DNA of 17,004 bases from Planctomycetales bacterium (GCA_024645305.1 JAHEFU010000035.1:1-17004); one strand, 5' to 3'; counted from the stretch's first letter, positions 1-7,791 are shown. Notes: generated by a model not told the origin, from the sequence alone. Numbers and translations: made by a program.

Positions 1-1673
1 TCGCGCAACTGCTTGAGCTCAGCGGCCTGGACCCCCGCCTCCAGCCGCTGCTCCTCGGCTTCACGGCGCAACTCCTCGATTTCGCCGATCACCCCGGTCA
101 TCATCTCGGCTTCCTCGCCGATCACGGACTCGGCGAGCTCCAGCACCACAGGATCGATACCCCAGTTGCGGGCGATCTTCAGCGCATAGGAACTGCCCGG
201 CTGCTCATCCAGCACGCGATAGGTCGGTGTCAGCTTCTCCTGGTCGAATTCCAAGCTGACGTTCTTGACGTCATCGCGCTCATAGCCCAGTGTCTTCAGC
301 ATGTCGTAGTGCGTTGTCACCGCGGTGAGCACCGGCTTGTCCAGCAGGCTGCGGATCAGGCCATAGGCGAAGGCACTGCCTTCTCCCGGTTCCGTGCCGG
401 TCCCCACTTCGTCTATCAGCACGAGCAGCGGGAAATCCCGCGTGCCGAGCTCCTCCAGGCGCTTCCACAGTTCGGTGATGAAGTGCAGGTGGCCGGTGAA
501 CGTGGAGAGGTTGGCAATCGTGCTCTGGTCATCACCGATATCCGCCATGATGCCGCTGATGGCGGGCAGGATGGCCTGGCCCGGCACGAAGCAGCCGATG
601 GCGGCCATCAGGCTGTATATCCCCAGCAGCTTGAGCAGGACGGTCTTTCCGCCGGCGTTGACACCTGAGACCACCAGGGCCTTCTCGTGCTCGAAATACA
701 GATCCTCCGGGACGAAGTCCCTGTAGAGCAGGGGATGCACGGCTTTCTCCAGGCGGAATCCCTGCTGCTGCGAGATCACAGGCCGGTTGCCATTGATGCT
801 GCGGCTGAAGCGCGCCCTGGCTATGACGAAATCCGTCTGGGCCAGGATTGCCAGGTTGCTGACAAGCACCTGGCGGCGCAGGGCGACCTGCTGGCCATAT
901 TCCCGCAGGATGCGGCTGACCTCCTGGGCCTCCTGGATGAACAGGTGCTGCCGCTCACTGTTGAGCTGCGTCACCTGCTGGGGCTCGAAATATATGCTCT
1001 GGCCACTGCCGGACACGTCCACGATGCTGCCCTTGAATGAACCTGCCATGCTGCGCGGCATCACGACCACGAAGCGGTTGTTGCGGATTGTCACTATCGG
1101 TTTTTCGCCGGAATTCTGTTCAACGCCGCTCAGGACATCCCGCAGGCTGGAGCTGACCTCGCTTTCGAACTTGCGCAGCTTCTGGCGGATCTGGTCCAGC
1201 TCTCGGCTTGCGGAATCCCGTACGTCACCGTCATCATTGAAGATTCGCGCAGTCAGGCCGGCCAGATCCTCGAGACCCTGCCAGGCTGACCAGACTTCAC
1301 TGAGCCGCGGGTAGCGATCAAGCTTGAAGTGCCTGCGCCAGGTCTCAAACTGCCGGGCCAGCGCGAAGAAGCGGATCAGGGATCGTGCTTCGGACTGGTC
1401 AATGATGGCCCCGCTGGCCATGCTGGCCCACAGTTCACCAAGGTCCTCGAGGCGGGCGAAATCCGGCCGGTCGATGCTTGGGTTGTCGTCCACGAAGCGG
1501 ATGTACTCAGCTGTCTGGTCGAGGTTCTGCTCAATGCGTGCGGGATGGAAGACGACATCCACGGAGGCGATCAGCCCGCGCGTCAGCTCGCTGCCGGCGA
1601 ATCCGGCCAGTTGGCTGAGCAGGCGGTCGAACTCCAGGTTCGCATATTGCTGGGCTGCGTTCACGTAAGGCAT
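1..1673 (-). CDS. mutS2: Endonuclease MutS2 (5'-part of gene; C-terminus beyond window)
   Basis: A continuous minus-strand frame of 557 codons opens at the ATG at 1673 and runs off the left edge, so the protein is C-terminally truncated by the window. The MutS core ATPase is clear: Walker A GVNAGGKT at residues 337-344 (family form is usually GPNTGGKT), and Walker B LVLIDEVGTGTEP with D421-E422 in the MutS2-type context, followed by TTHYDMLK. The N-terminal helical region (NLEFDRLLSQLAGFAGSEL) and the absence of a mismatch-recognition domain before the ATPase separate it from MutS1. MutS2 proteins act on branched DNA, suppress recombination, and in Bacillus also rescue collided ribosomes; the C-terminal Smr nuclease domain would lie outside the window. 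It starts 23 nt after the permease stop with no strong Shine-Dalgarno, so it probably belongs to the adaptor/permease transcript. Confidence 0.95.
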   Translation of the reverse strand, partial: MPYVNAAQQYANLEFDRLLSQLAGFAGSELTRGLIASVDVVFHPARIEQNLDQTAEYIRFVDDNPSIDRPDFARLEDLGELWASMASGAIIDQSEARSLIRFFALARQFETWRRHFKLDRYPRLSEVWSAWQGLEDLAGLTARIFNDDGDVRDSASRELDQIRQKLRKFESEVSSSLRDVLSGVEQNSGEKPIVTIRNNRFVVVMPRSMAGSFKGSIVDVSGSGQSIYFEPQQVTQLNSERQHLFIQEAQEVSRILREYGQQVALRRQVLVSNLAILAQTDFVIARARFSRSINGNRPVISQQQGFRLEKAVHPLLYRDFVPEDLYFEHEKALVVSGVNAGGKTVLLKLLGIYSLMAAIGCFVPGQAILPAISGIMADIGDDQSTIANLSTFTGHLHFITELWKRLEELGTRDFPLLVLIDEVGTGTEPGEGSAFAYGLIRSLLDKPVLTAVTTHYDMLKTLGYERDDVKNVSLEFDQEKLTPTYRVLDEQPGSSYALKIARNWGIDPVVLELAESVIGEEAEMMTGVIGEIEELRREAEEQRLEAGVQAAELKQLR

Positions 1674-1696
1674 TCTACCCGCAGGAGTAAGTGAGC

Positions 1697-2941
1697 CTAC
1701 TCATAGCGCAGGGCGATGATCGGATCGAGGCGGCCGGCACGCCAGGCGGGGTACACGCCGAAGCCCAGCCCCATGGCCAGCATGGCAATCACTACGATCA
1801 CCACCCATTGCAGCGGGACGCTGGGTTCCCATGAGACATCCAGGGAATTCTTCATCAGGATTGAGACCAGACCACCCTGGGCATAGCCAATGGCGATCCC
1901 GAGCATGCCACCCACCAGTGTGAGTGTGATGCTTTCCACGAGGAACTGCACAGCGATGGTGCCCGAGGTGGCCCCCAGGGCCTTGCGCAGGCCGATTTCC
2001 CGGGTGCGCTCCTGCACGCTGACCAGCATGATGTTCATCACGCCGATGCCGCCGACGACCAGGGCGATCATGGCAATCACCCCGAAGACCATGATCAGGG
2101 AATTGACAAAGGAGTTGGCGAACTCAGCCCAGTCGTCCGGCGTGGTCAGGGCGAAATCGTCATCCTTGCCGGCCTTGATGCGGCGGCTGGCACGCAGGCG
2201 GGCCGCCACGTCCTCCTCGGCGACCAGCAGGTCGGAGCCCTCGCGGACCTTGACGGACATCCAGTACACGTCATCATTGCCGAACAGCCGTGCCGAGGCC
2301 GTCATCATCGGGATGTGGATGGACTTGTTGAACTGGCCCCCGCCGGTCATGGCACTCTTGCTCTTTAGTACACCGACCACCCTGTAGCGTGCACCGTCCA
2401 CGGTGATGAAGCTCTCGATGATGCTTTCCTGCTCGTCATACAGCTCCTTCTTGATGTCCGCGCCGACCACGCAGACCATCGCCCGGCCCATTTCCTCACC
2501 GCGGGTGTACAGGCGGCCGTAGTCTATCTCGAGGTTGTCAATCGGGAAGTAGTTCCAGGGCGAACCGTAGACCATCAGGTTGGCGCTGCGCCAGCCATGC
2601 TTGACCAGCGCGTTGTTCTTGATGTTGCCGCCGATTAGACCAGAGACATGCTCGGACTCCCGGATGGCATCCATGTCACGCAGCTTGAAGAGCTTGATGC
2701 CCTCCGGCACGCGTCCCGGTTCCATCGGAGCATCAGGCATCACGAAGATCACATCTCCGGTGGCCATGCTGGCCATGTTGCCATTGAACACTTCGCGCAG
2801 GCCCTCACCGAGGGAGACGATGGTTACCACGCCGCCGACACCGATGAGGATGCCGAGGATGGTCAGGAAGCTGCGCACCTTGTGCTTGAATACCTGGCGC
2901 AGGGCCAGGCGGAAGACTGATGCGAAGAATGAACTAGTCAT
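1697..2941 (-). CDS. MacB/FtsX-type ABC transporter permease (second of tandem pair)
   Basis: This 414-aa integral membrane protein has the MacB/LolE-type layout: a first membrane helix at about residues 25-44 (FLTILGILIGVGGVVTIVSL), a large periplasmic MacB_PCD-like domain, then three helices at about 284-306, 333-360 and 378-400. The cytoplasmic coupling motif QERTREIGLRKALGA begins at residue 310 and the protein ends in the typical YPAWRAGRLDPIIALRYE tail. No nucleotide-binding domain is fused to it, so it must work with a separate ATPase. Its ATG overlaps the end of the upstream permease by 8 nt, with GGAGG nine bases upstream, indicating translational coupling. Family knowledge suggests mechanotransmission-type export or efflux with the adjacent adaptor; the substrate cannot be told. 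Confidence 0.92.
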   Translation of the reverse strand: MTSSFFASVFRLALRQVFKHKVRSFLTILGILIGVGGVVTIVSLGEGLREVFNGNMASMATGDVIFVMPDAPMEPGRVPEGIKLFKLRDMDAIRESEHVSGLIGGNIKNNALVKHGWRSANLMVYGSPWNYFPIDNLEIDYGRLYTRGEEMGRAMVCVVGADIKKELYDEQESIIESFITVDGARYRVVGVLKSKSAMTGGGQFNKSIHIPMMTASARLFGNDDVYWMSVKVREGSDLLVAEEDVAARLRASRRIKAGKDDDFALTTPDDWAEFANSFVNSLIMVFGVIAMIALVVGGIGVMNIMLVSVQERTREIGLRKALGATSGTIAVQFLVESITLTLVGGMLGIAIGYAQGGLVSILMKNSLDVSWEPSVPLQWVVIVVIAMLAMGLGFGVYPAWRAGRLDPIIALRYE

Positions 2942-4172
2942 AGCGCATGGCCTCCACGGGATCCAGCCGGCTGGCCTTCCAGGCCGGGTAGACTCCGAAG
3001 ATCAGTCCGATGAAGATTGAGACCAGCACACTGTAGACCAGCCACTGGAAAGGAATCACGGCAATCCAGCGGCCCTCGATCGTCCGTTCCAGCATCACCG
3101 CGGCTATCTTGGCGAGTCCATACCCGCTGAGGACGCCGAAGATGCCCCCGGTGAGCGTCAGCATGATGGATTCGATGATGAACTGCGTCAGCACTGCTGG
3201 CCGGGTTGCTCCGAGTGCCAGACGCAGCCCGATTTCCCGTGTGCGCTCGGTCACGCTGACAAGCATGATGTTCATGATCCCCACGCCTCCGACGAGCAGC
3301 GAGATGAAGGCCACGCCGCCGAAAATGGAGATCAGCACGTTGAGGAACTGGTTGCCGATCTCGAGGAACTGGTCCGGGCTGATGAACTGGAAGTCGTCAT
3401 CCGAGGCGTTGCGCACCCGCCGGCGCTGGCGCATGATGGTGGCAACTTCCTCCTTGGCAGCCTTCACGTCCGCGTTGTCCGCCAGGTAGAGGCTGACCCA
3501 GAACACGTCGTCATTCCCCAGGATCCGCTTCTGCACCGTGGAGACGGGGCTGATGAACCCCGTGTCAGGATTGGGCGCTCCATCGAACATGTTCTTGCGC
3601 TTCTCGATGATGCCGATAACCTGGTAATTGGTACCGTTGAGGCGGACCCGGCTGCCGACCACTTCCTCGTAGTCCTCGTAGAGGTCCTCCATGATTTCCC
3701 GCCCGATAATGACGACGCGCGATGCACCGTTCACTTCGGCCTTTGTGAAGAAGCGGCCTTCCTCAATGGTTTCCGTGATGTCATCCAGGTAATCGGCATC
3801 AACGCCAAGGATGTGGCCGTTTGCCGTGTTGTTGCCATGCTTGGCTATCACCCCGGCATCGATCGCGGGAATCACGTCACGCACGAGGGTCGTCTGTTCC
3901 TCAACCGCACGCATGTCATCCATCGTGAACATCTTGATCGCCTGGCGGGCCTGGCCGGGACGCTTGGGGGCCACCGGGGTCATGAAGAACACGTCACCGC
4001 CCATGGATGTGATGTTCGAGGTGAACTGGTGGCGCAGGCCCTCACCGAGGCTGACGATGGCGATCACCGCACCGACGCCGAGGATGATGCCAAGCAGGGT
4101 CAGCAGACTGCGCAGCTTGTTGCGCATCAGCATCCTGAAGCCGATCACCATGCTGACCCAGACTGTCCTCAT
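2934..4172 (-). CDS. MacB/FtsX-type ABC transporter permease (first of tandem pair)
   Basis: This 412-aa protein is a paralogue of the following permease: same length, helix at about residues 21-43 (LLTLLGIILGVGAVIAIVSL), periplasmic domain, three C-terminal helices, TERTREIGLRLALGA near residue 308 and the tail YPAWKASRLDPVEAMRYD. It lacks Walker motifs, so it is a stand-alone permease. It begins 15 nt after the adaptor stop and its TAG lies inside the start of the next gene. The simplest reading is that the two permeases form a heterodimer, as LolC/LolE do, contacting the adaptor encoded upstream. Its ribosome binding site is weak (AAGG about 14 nt before ATG), so it may depend on readthrough from the adaptor gene. 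Confidence 0.92.
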   Translation of the reverse strand: MRTVWVSMVIGFRMLMRNKLRSLLTLLGIILGVGAVIAIVSLGEGLRHQFTSNITSMGGDVFFMTPVAPKRPGQARQAIKMFTMDDMRAVEEQTTLVRDVIPAIDAGVIAKHGNNTANGHILGVDADYLDDITETIEEGRFFTKAEVNGASRVVIIGREIMEDLYEDYEEVVGSRVRLNGTNYQVIGIIEKRKNMFDGAPNPDTGFISPVSTVQKRILGNDDVFWVSLYLADNADVKAAKEEVATIMRQRRRVRNASDDDFQFISPDQFLEIGNQFLNVLISIFGGVAFISLLVGGVGIMNIMLVSVTERTREIGLRLALGATRPAVLTQFIIESIMLTLTGGIFGVLSGYGLAKIAAVMLERTIEGRWIAVIPFQWLVYSVLVSIFIGLIFGVYPAWKASRLDPVEAMRYD

Positions 4173-4187
4173 GTCGTTACCGCGGCC

Positions 4188-5531
4188 TTACTCACCGAAC
4201 TGGATTCTTGTCCCGAAGCCGCGAACCTTGATGTAGTCGCCCTCCTCAAGACCTTCCAGTACGATGATGTCGTAATAGTCAGTGTCCCCGAGCTTGACCT
4301 CAATTTCCTCAGTCTCAGCCTTTTCGTCGGTGATTTCACCGCCTTCCTTGAGGCGGTGGACGATGTTGGTGTCAGGCTTCTCACCGGCCCGGGTGGCCCC
4401 GAGCGGGATCAGCAGCACGCCCCGCCGCACATCCGCCTCGATCTTGACGGATGCCGTCATGTTGCCCAGCAGCAGGCCATCAATGTTGTCAACCTCGATG
4501 ATCACAACGAAGTTGATCAATCCGCTGCCGGCGGAGACACCCTGGGGGTAGATGTTCTTCACCTGGCCGGTGAAATCCTTCTCGAGGAAGGCGTCCACCT
4601 GCACGGTGGCGTTCTGGCCGACCTTGATCTTGCCGATGTCAATCTCGTCCACGTAGGTGCGGACCTTCACGCGGCTCAGGTCGGCCACCTTGATGATCGT
4701 ATTGCCGCCGCTGAACGAGGAATTGATGCTGACAACACTGTCACCGATATCCAGCAGCTTCTCCAGCACGATGCCGTTGATGGGGCTGACGATCTCGCTG
4801 TCACCAAGCTGCTTGCGGGCCTCGGCCAGCTGCACGGATGCGGAGTCATAGCTGAGTTTAGCCAGGCTGATGCTGTTCTCGTTACTGCCCTCGTCGAAGG
4901 CGCGCAGGTTCTCTACGGCCAGGGCTACGGATGCTTCTAAATTGGCAACGTTAGTGCGCAGGTTCACGAGCTGATTATTGGCATTGTCCAGTTCCTGCTG
5001 GGTGGCCCAGTCATTGTCATACAGGGACTTGATCCTGTCATAGCTGGCCGTCTGGTTGCTGAGGCTCTCCCGGGCATTGGCAAGGTTGTTCTGGGCATTC
5101 TCCAGCTGCGTGAGCAGGCTGGCGTGGGATGTCACGGAATTGGCGTTGCGGGCCTCCTCATAGCGCAGGCGGGCCTGCTTGAGGATGATCTCCTGCTGAT
5201 CCACCATTAGTTGCTGGTTGCGCTGGTCGAGGCGGCAGATCACATCGCCGACGTGTATCTCGTCTCCTTCCTCGACGAAGAATTCCGTGATCCGGCCGGT
5301 GGCCTCGCTCTTGACCTCGATGTCAGTGATGGGTTCCGTGGTACCTGTGGCTTCAACGATGATCTTCAGGTCACCGATATGGGCCTGCTCGAAGTATTCC
5401 GTTTCCTCCTCGCCATCCTTGCTGCCACCCTGTTTGATGAAGCCACTGCCATCCTTCTGCTTGATGACAATTGCCGCTGCGATACCCAGCAGAATAACCA
5501 CGAGCATCACGATTCCAACCCTGCGCCACAT
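4188..5531 (-). CDS. Periplasmic adaptor (membrane fusion protein, HlyD/MacA family)
   Basis: This 447-aa protein has one N-terminal membrane anchor (residues 5-23), a first half lipoyl motif at about 72-101 (SEATGRITEFFVEEGDEIHV), a long coiled-coil hairpin at about 102-242 rich in Q, N, A, L and E, the second lipoyl half at about 243-270 (SEIVSPINGIVLEKLLDIGD), a beta-barrel and a membrane-proximal domain. This order is diagnostic of adaptors that bridge an inner-membrane transporter to an outer-membrane channel. A strong GGAGG at 5538-5542, six bases before the ATG, fixes the start. It heads the adaptor-permease-permease-mutS2 unit. Neither an outer-membrane TolC-like gene nor the ATPase is present in the window. 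Anchoring by a transmembrane helix rather than a lipobox is typical of MacA. Confidence 0.93.
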   Translation of the reverse strand: MWRRVGIVMLVVILLGIAAAIVIKQKDGSGFIKQGGSKDGEEETEYFEQAHIGDLKIIVEATGTTEPITDIEVKSEATGRITEFFVEEGDEIHVGDVICRLDQRNQQLMVDQQEIILKQARLRYEEARNANSVTSHASLLTQLENAQNNLANARESLSNQTASYDRIKSLYDNDWATQQELDNANNQLVNLRTNVANLEASVALAVENLRAFDEGSNENSISLAKLSYDSASVQLAEARKQLGDSEIVSPINGIVLEKLLDIGDSVVSINSSFSGGNTIIKVADLSRVKVRTYVDEIDIGKIKVGQNATVQVDAFLEKDFTGQVKNIYPQGVSAGSGLINFVVIIEVDNIDGLLLGNMTASVKIEADVRRGVLLIPLGATRAGEKPDTNIVHRLKEGGEITDEKAETEEIEVKLGDTDYYDIIVLEGLEEGDYIKVRGFGTRIQFGE

Positions 5532-5663
5532 GTGCTTCCTCCATATCCACTAACCCGGATTCCGGCAGTCCTGCTGTCAGACGCACACTGGCTGGAATCG
5601 GTTTCAGGCCTCAGGCTCATGGTCGAATCCAGCGGAGGGCGTGTTACAGCAGGGCGAAACATA

Positions 5664-5672
5664 ATAGTAGCA
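5664..5672 (-). promoter_or_regulatory. Extended -10 promoter for the adaptor/permease/mutS2 unit
   Basis: The minus strand reads TGC-TACTAT, matching the TGC-TAnnnT element found before several other genes here. The predicted start near 5657 gives a leader of about 126 nt. There is no good -35 at 16-18 bp; a TTGACA lies 29 bp upstream, too far to pair with it. The leader also contains an 11-bp palindrome, CCGGATTCCGG at 5555-5565, which could be an operator or nothing. The whole gap 5532-5737 otherwise holds no gene that I can support. Confidence 0.45.
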
Positions 5673-5737
5673 GAGAACAACAGCGGAGCCGCGCGCTGTG
5701 TCAAGCTGGATCAGTGCTGAGACCAGGTCTTATTTAA

Positions 5738-6436
5738 TCAGGCCGGGCCGGCCAGGCGCTGGAAGAGTTGCCAGATTCCGGTGAGCAGCGCGAAGCACAG
5801 CATCACGAGGGCCACGCTGGAGATGACGCTTTCATGGCGGGAAGCCTTCAGGTAATGTCGCAGTCCGAGGGCGAGCAGCAGGATGCTCCACAGGCCGAAG
5901 AAGTCCAGGAAACTGAGGGCCACCCAGCTGAATTCAAGAGGCTGCAACAGGCTGGGGAACCAGCTGGCCAAACCGATGCTGATCCCGCGGAACTGCAGGG
6001 GGGCCAGCAGGGCATGGTGCAGGCTGGCGGGATGCAGGAGTTCCAGACAGAGCCGTCCAAGCAGAGTGCCAAGGACAAAGGCCAGCAGGCCAAAAGCGCT
6101 CCAGTGCAGGAATTCAGCATAGCTGCGGGGCAGGCCAATGATGCGGAAGAACAGCCAGCACAGCGCGGCAAACGCAGCATTCAGGAAGAGCACCAGCGGC
6201 AGGAAGCCAATCACGATTCCGAGGGGCTTAAGCCAGCCGGCATTGCCTTCGGGAGTGGCCCCGCTGATCTGCAGCATTACAGGTGAAGCGATAAGTTCAG
6301 CCAGGCTCAGCAGCAGCCACTGCCAGGCCAGCGCATGAAACAGGACCTGCCTGCCGCCAATCTCATGCCAGCCTGCCACAGGACGCACCATCAGGCGCCA
6401 GGGCAGGGCAGCTGCTGGAATGTCTGCGCTTGTCAA
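5738..6436 (-). CDS. Yip1-family integral membrane protein
   Basis: This 232-aa, strongly hydrophobic protein has five predicted membrane helices at about residues 32-55, 72-97, 108-133, 171-196 and 204-226. The N-terminal PWRLMVRPVAGWHEIG and the fourth-helix segment FLDFFGLWSILLLALGLRHY match the Yip1 domain pattern (short amphipathic lead-in, five helices, D-F-F-x-x-W-S near helix four). Bacterial Yip1 proteins have no settled function. The start is TTG at 6436, 17 nt after the nifU-like stop; an in-frame stop lies immediately upstream and the next ATG (residue 16, 6391) would cut into the domain. There is no convincing Shine-Dalgarno, so the start is uncertain. It is probably cotranscribed with the two preceding genes. 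Confidence 0.7.
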   Translation of the reverse strand: MTSADIPAAALPWRLMVRPVAGWHEIGGRQVLFHALAWQWLLLSLAELIASPVMLQISGATPEGNAGWLKPLGIVIGFLPLVLFLNAAFAALCWLFFRIIGLPRSYAEFLHWSAFGLLAFVLGTLLGRLCLELLHPASLHHALLAPLQFRGISIGLASWFPSLLQPLEFSWVALSFLDFFGLWSILLLALGLRHYLKASRHESVISSVALVMLCFALLTGIWQLFQRLAGPA

Positions 6437-6453
6437 GTTAAATCAGATCGCCT

Positions 6454-6819
6454 TCACTCAATGGTGATCAGTTCGCCGAATTCAGGGATTTCCTTCTTGA
6501 TGGCGGTTTCCACGCCCATCTTCATGTGAACGGTTGAAATGGAGCAGCTCTGGCAGGCGCCCATCAGTCTGATCAGCGCATTGTTATCCTCAATCGCAAC
6601 AAGCTCCAGGTCCCCGCCATCCATCTGCAGGAAGGGTCGCACCTTTTCCAGGGCAGCCTTCAGCCGGGTTTCGAAGTCCTGTTCAGAACTGAGTTGCGGT
6701 CCAGCGCAGCCGCAGCTCGGCCCACAGGGCTCCACTGCACGGCTGAAGTCAGTCTGCGCCCGTGCGGCGGCGATTTCGTCAATATGCTGCTCGTTTAGCT
6801 TGCTCATTCTCTGCGTCAC
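6454..6819 (-). CDS. NifU-like iron-sulfur cluster scaffold/carrier protein
   Basis: This 121-aa protein carries a NifU C-terminal-type domain at about residues 49-121: a LEKVRPFLQMDGGDLELV segment, then GACQSCSIST with the cluster-ligating C89-x-x-C92. Such proteins assemble or hand over [4Fe-4S] clusters in the cytoplasm. The usual motif is GACxxCP; here serine replaces proline. An unusual N-terminal stretch has three more cysteines (C32, C36, C38 in EPCGPSCGCAG), absent from ordinary stand-alone NifU domains, which might bind a second metal or cluster. The GTG at 6819 is chosen because GAGGG lies four to five bases before it; ATG at 6807 (residue 5) is the alternative. It starts 7 nt after the LexA-like repressor gene, so the two are almost certainly cotranscribed. 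Confidence 0.88.
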   Translation of the reverse strand: MTQRMSKLNEQHIDEIAAARAQTDFSRAVEPCGPSCGCAGPQLSSEQDFETRLKAALEKVRPFLQMDGGDLELVAIEDNNALIRLMGACQSCSISTVHMKMGVETAIKKEIPEFGELITIE

Positions 6820-6826
6820 GGCTCCC

Positions 6827-7603
6827 TCAGATAAGCTTACGTCTCACAAGTATCACCTTGCCGAGGATTTCCACCTCTTCGGGATACTTGAGGATCTGCG
6901 GCCGGTAGTTGGAGTTCGCCGGTTGCAGGATCACTGAGTCGTTCTCGAAATACACCTTCTTTACCGTCGTCTGCCTGCGGTTAACCTGAACCACGGCGAT
7001 GTCACCGTTATTGATCTGGGTTGCCGGGCTGACGATCAGGGTGTCGCCATCAAGGATACCAGCTTCCACCATGCTGTCACCCTGGACAATCAGGCCAAAG
7101 CTGTTCGGATCGAACATCATTTCATCCTCGGTGAGGACGAGCTTCTCAACGTCAGCATGTGCTTCCACCACATTGGCATCCTTGAGCAGGCCTGCCGGGA
7201 CGGTGTCAAACACGGGCATGGCGCGGCGAGCCGTGGCAACGCTGGAACCGTTCTGGCCAATCTGCTTGCTGCCCTGGATTCCGCTGATCAGCTGCTGCAG
7301 GGCATGCGTGGTCGGATCGTTGCTGGAAGGTTCGCTGGGAGTCGACTTCACGAAGTCCTCGCTGAGGATTCCGCTGGTGACCACCAGTTCATCGTAGGGA
7401 AACTGCAGGATTTCGCTGAAGCGCTTCAGAATCTTCGGACTGGGACGGCGTTCACCGTTCTCTATCCTGGAAAGGTAGCTGTTGTTGATACCTGAAGCAT
7501 CGGCAAGATCGAACTGGCTCATTCCACGACGGAGGCGAAGATTCCGCAGAAGAGTGCCAATTTCTGCATATGGCTTGCCCTCATTGCTTGTTATCTTGGG
7601 CAT
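6827..7603 (-). CDS. LexA/CI-like repressor: XRE helix-turn-helix fused to S24 self-cleaving peptidase
   Basis: The 258-aa protein has an XRE/Cro-CI helix-turn-helix at about residues 14-72 (LRLRRGMSQFDLADASGINN, then SYLSRIENGERRPSP), a low-complexity linker at about 80-125, and a LexA-like C-terminal peptidase. All autocleavage parts are visible: the scissile A137-G138 in FDTVPAGLL, the catalytic serine S177 in GDSM, and the lysine K215 in TTVKKVY. Classical LexA has a winged-helix DNA-binding domain; this CI/HdiR-like arrangement is different, so I leave the gene symbol blank. Family members are cleaved when RecA filaments form on damaged DNA, which derepresses target genes. AGGAG at 7610-7614, six bases before ATG, supports the start. 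An operator-like site on its own promoter suggests autoregulation. It could instead be a domesticated prophage repressor, but no phage genes are nearby. Confidence 0.88.
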   Translation of the reverse strand: MPKITSNEGKPYAEIGTLLRNLRLRRGMSQFDLADASGINNSYLSRIENGERRPSPKILKRFSEILQFPYDELVVTSGILSEDFVKSTPSEPSSNDPTTHALQQLISGIQGSKQIGQNGSSVATARRAMPVFDTVPAGLLKDANVVEAHADVEKLVLTEDEMMFDPNSFGLIVQGDSMVEAGILDGDTLIVSPATQINNGDIAVVQVNRRQTTVKKVYFENDSVILQPANSNYRPQILKYPEEVEILGKVILVRRKLI

Positions 7604-7626
7604 AAGAAACTCCTATCAACAATTTA

Positions 7627-7651
7627 ATCACCTTTGGAAACTTTAGGTGAT
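7627..7651 (-). promoter_or_regulatory. 25-bp dyad in the leader of the LexA-like gene
   Basis: Perfect 7-bp arms ATCACCT (7627-7633) and AGGTGAT (7645-7651) are separated by 11 bp. It lies between the predicted transcription start and the Shine-Dalgarno of the repressor gene. The ATCACC half-site also occurs in the operator at 7682-7698, so it may be a second repressor site; alternatively the transcript could fold into a 7-bp hairpin with an 11-nt loop. Confidence 0.45.
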
Positions 7652-7681
7652 CTATTTAACTTGTACGGCAGCTCAATTTGA

Positions 7682-7698
7682 TACCGCCTAGGGTGATA
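7682..7698 (-). promoter_or_regulatory. Lambda-operator-like 17-bp site on the repressor promoter
   Basis: The minus strand reads TATCACCCTAGGCGGTA. The left half TATCACC is identical to the lambda CI/Cro half-site, and 12 of 17 positions match the symmetric consensus TATCACCGCCGGTGATA. Internal symmetry is partial (5 of 8 pairs). It overlaps the end of the TGC-TAATAT -10 element and the predicted start point, the classic place for a repressor, and it lies in front of a gene encoding a CI-type helix-turn-helix. Binding is inferred. Confidence 0.5.
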
Positions 7699-7704
7699 TT
7701 AGCA
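7696..7704 (-). promoter_or_regulatory. Extended -10 promoter for the LexA-like/nifU-like/yip1 unit
   Basis: The minus strand reads TGC-TAATAT, the same extended -10 element seen before other genes here. The start would be near 7689, giving a leader of about 86 nt. No clear -35 is present at 17 bp (AAGATA). The surrounding gap 7604-7835 is conspicuously AT-rich compared with the flanking genes. Confidence 0.5.
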
Positions 7705-7791
7705 CAAATGGTTAAAAATATCTTCTAATTTGTAAAAATTGAGCAAAACAGGTTAGGTTATTAAGGCAATTTCAATATTTATCCCCAAAAC

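Noticed and set aside
3813..4940. 375-codon plus-strand open frame opposite the adaptor and first permease
   Set aside because: Histidine- and aspartate-rich composition is that of a reverse-complement shadow; both sense genes are strongly supported.
6827..7603. Remnant prophage marked by a CI-like repressor
   Set aside because: No integrase, structural or replication phage genes, no attachment repeats, and the neighbours are housekeeping genes in ordinary codon use.
7779..7788. TTATCCCCA, one mismatch from a DnaA box, in an AT-rich region
   Set aside because: A single degenerate box with no cluster and no dnaA, dnaN or gidA neighbours does not support a replication origin.
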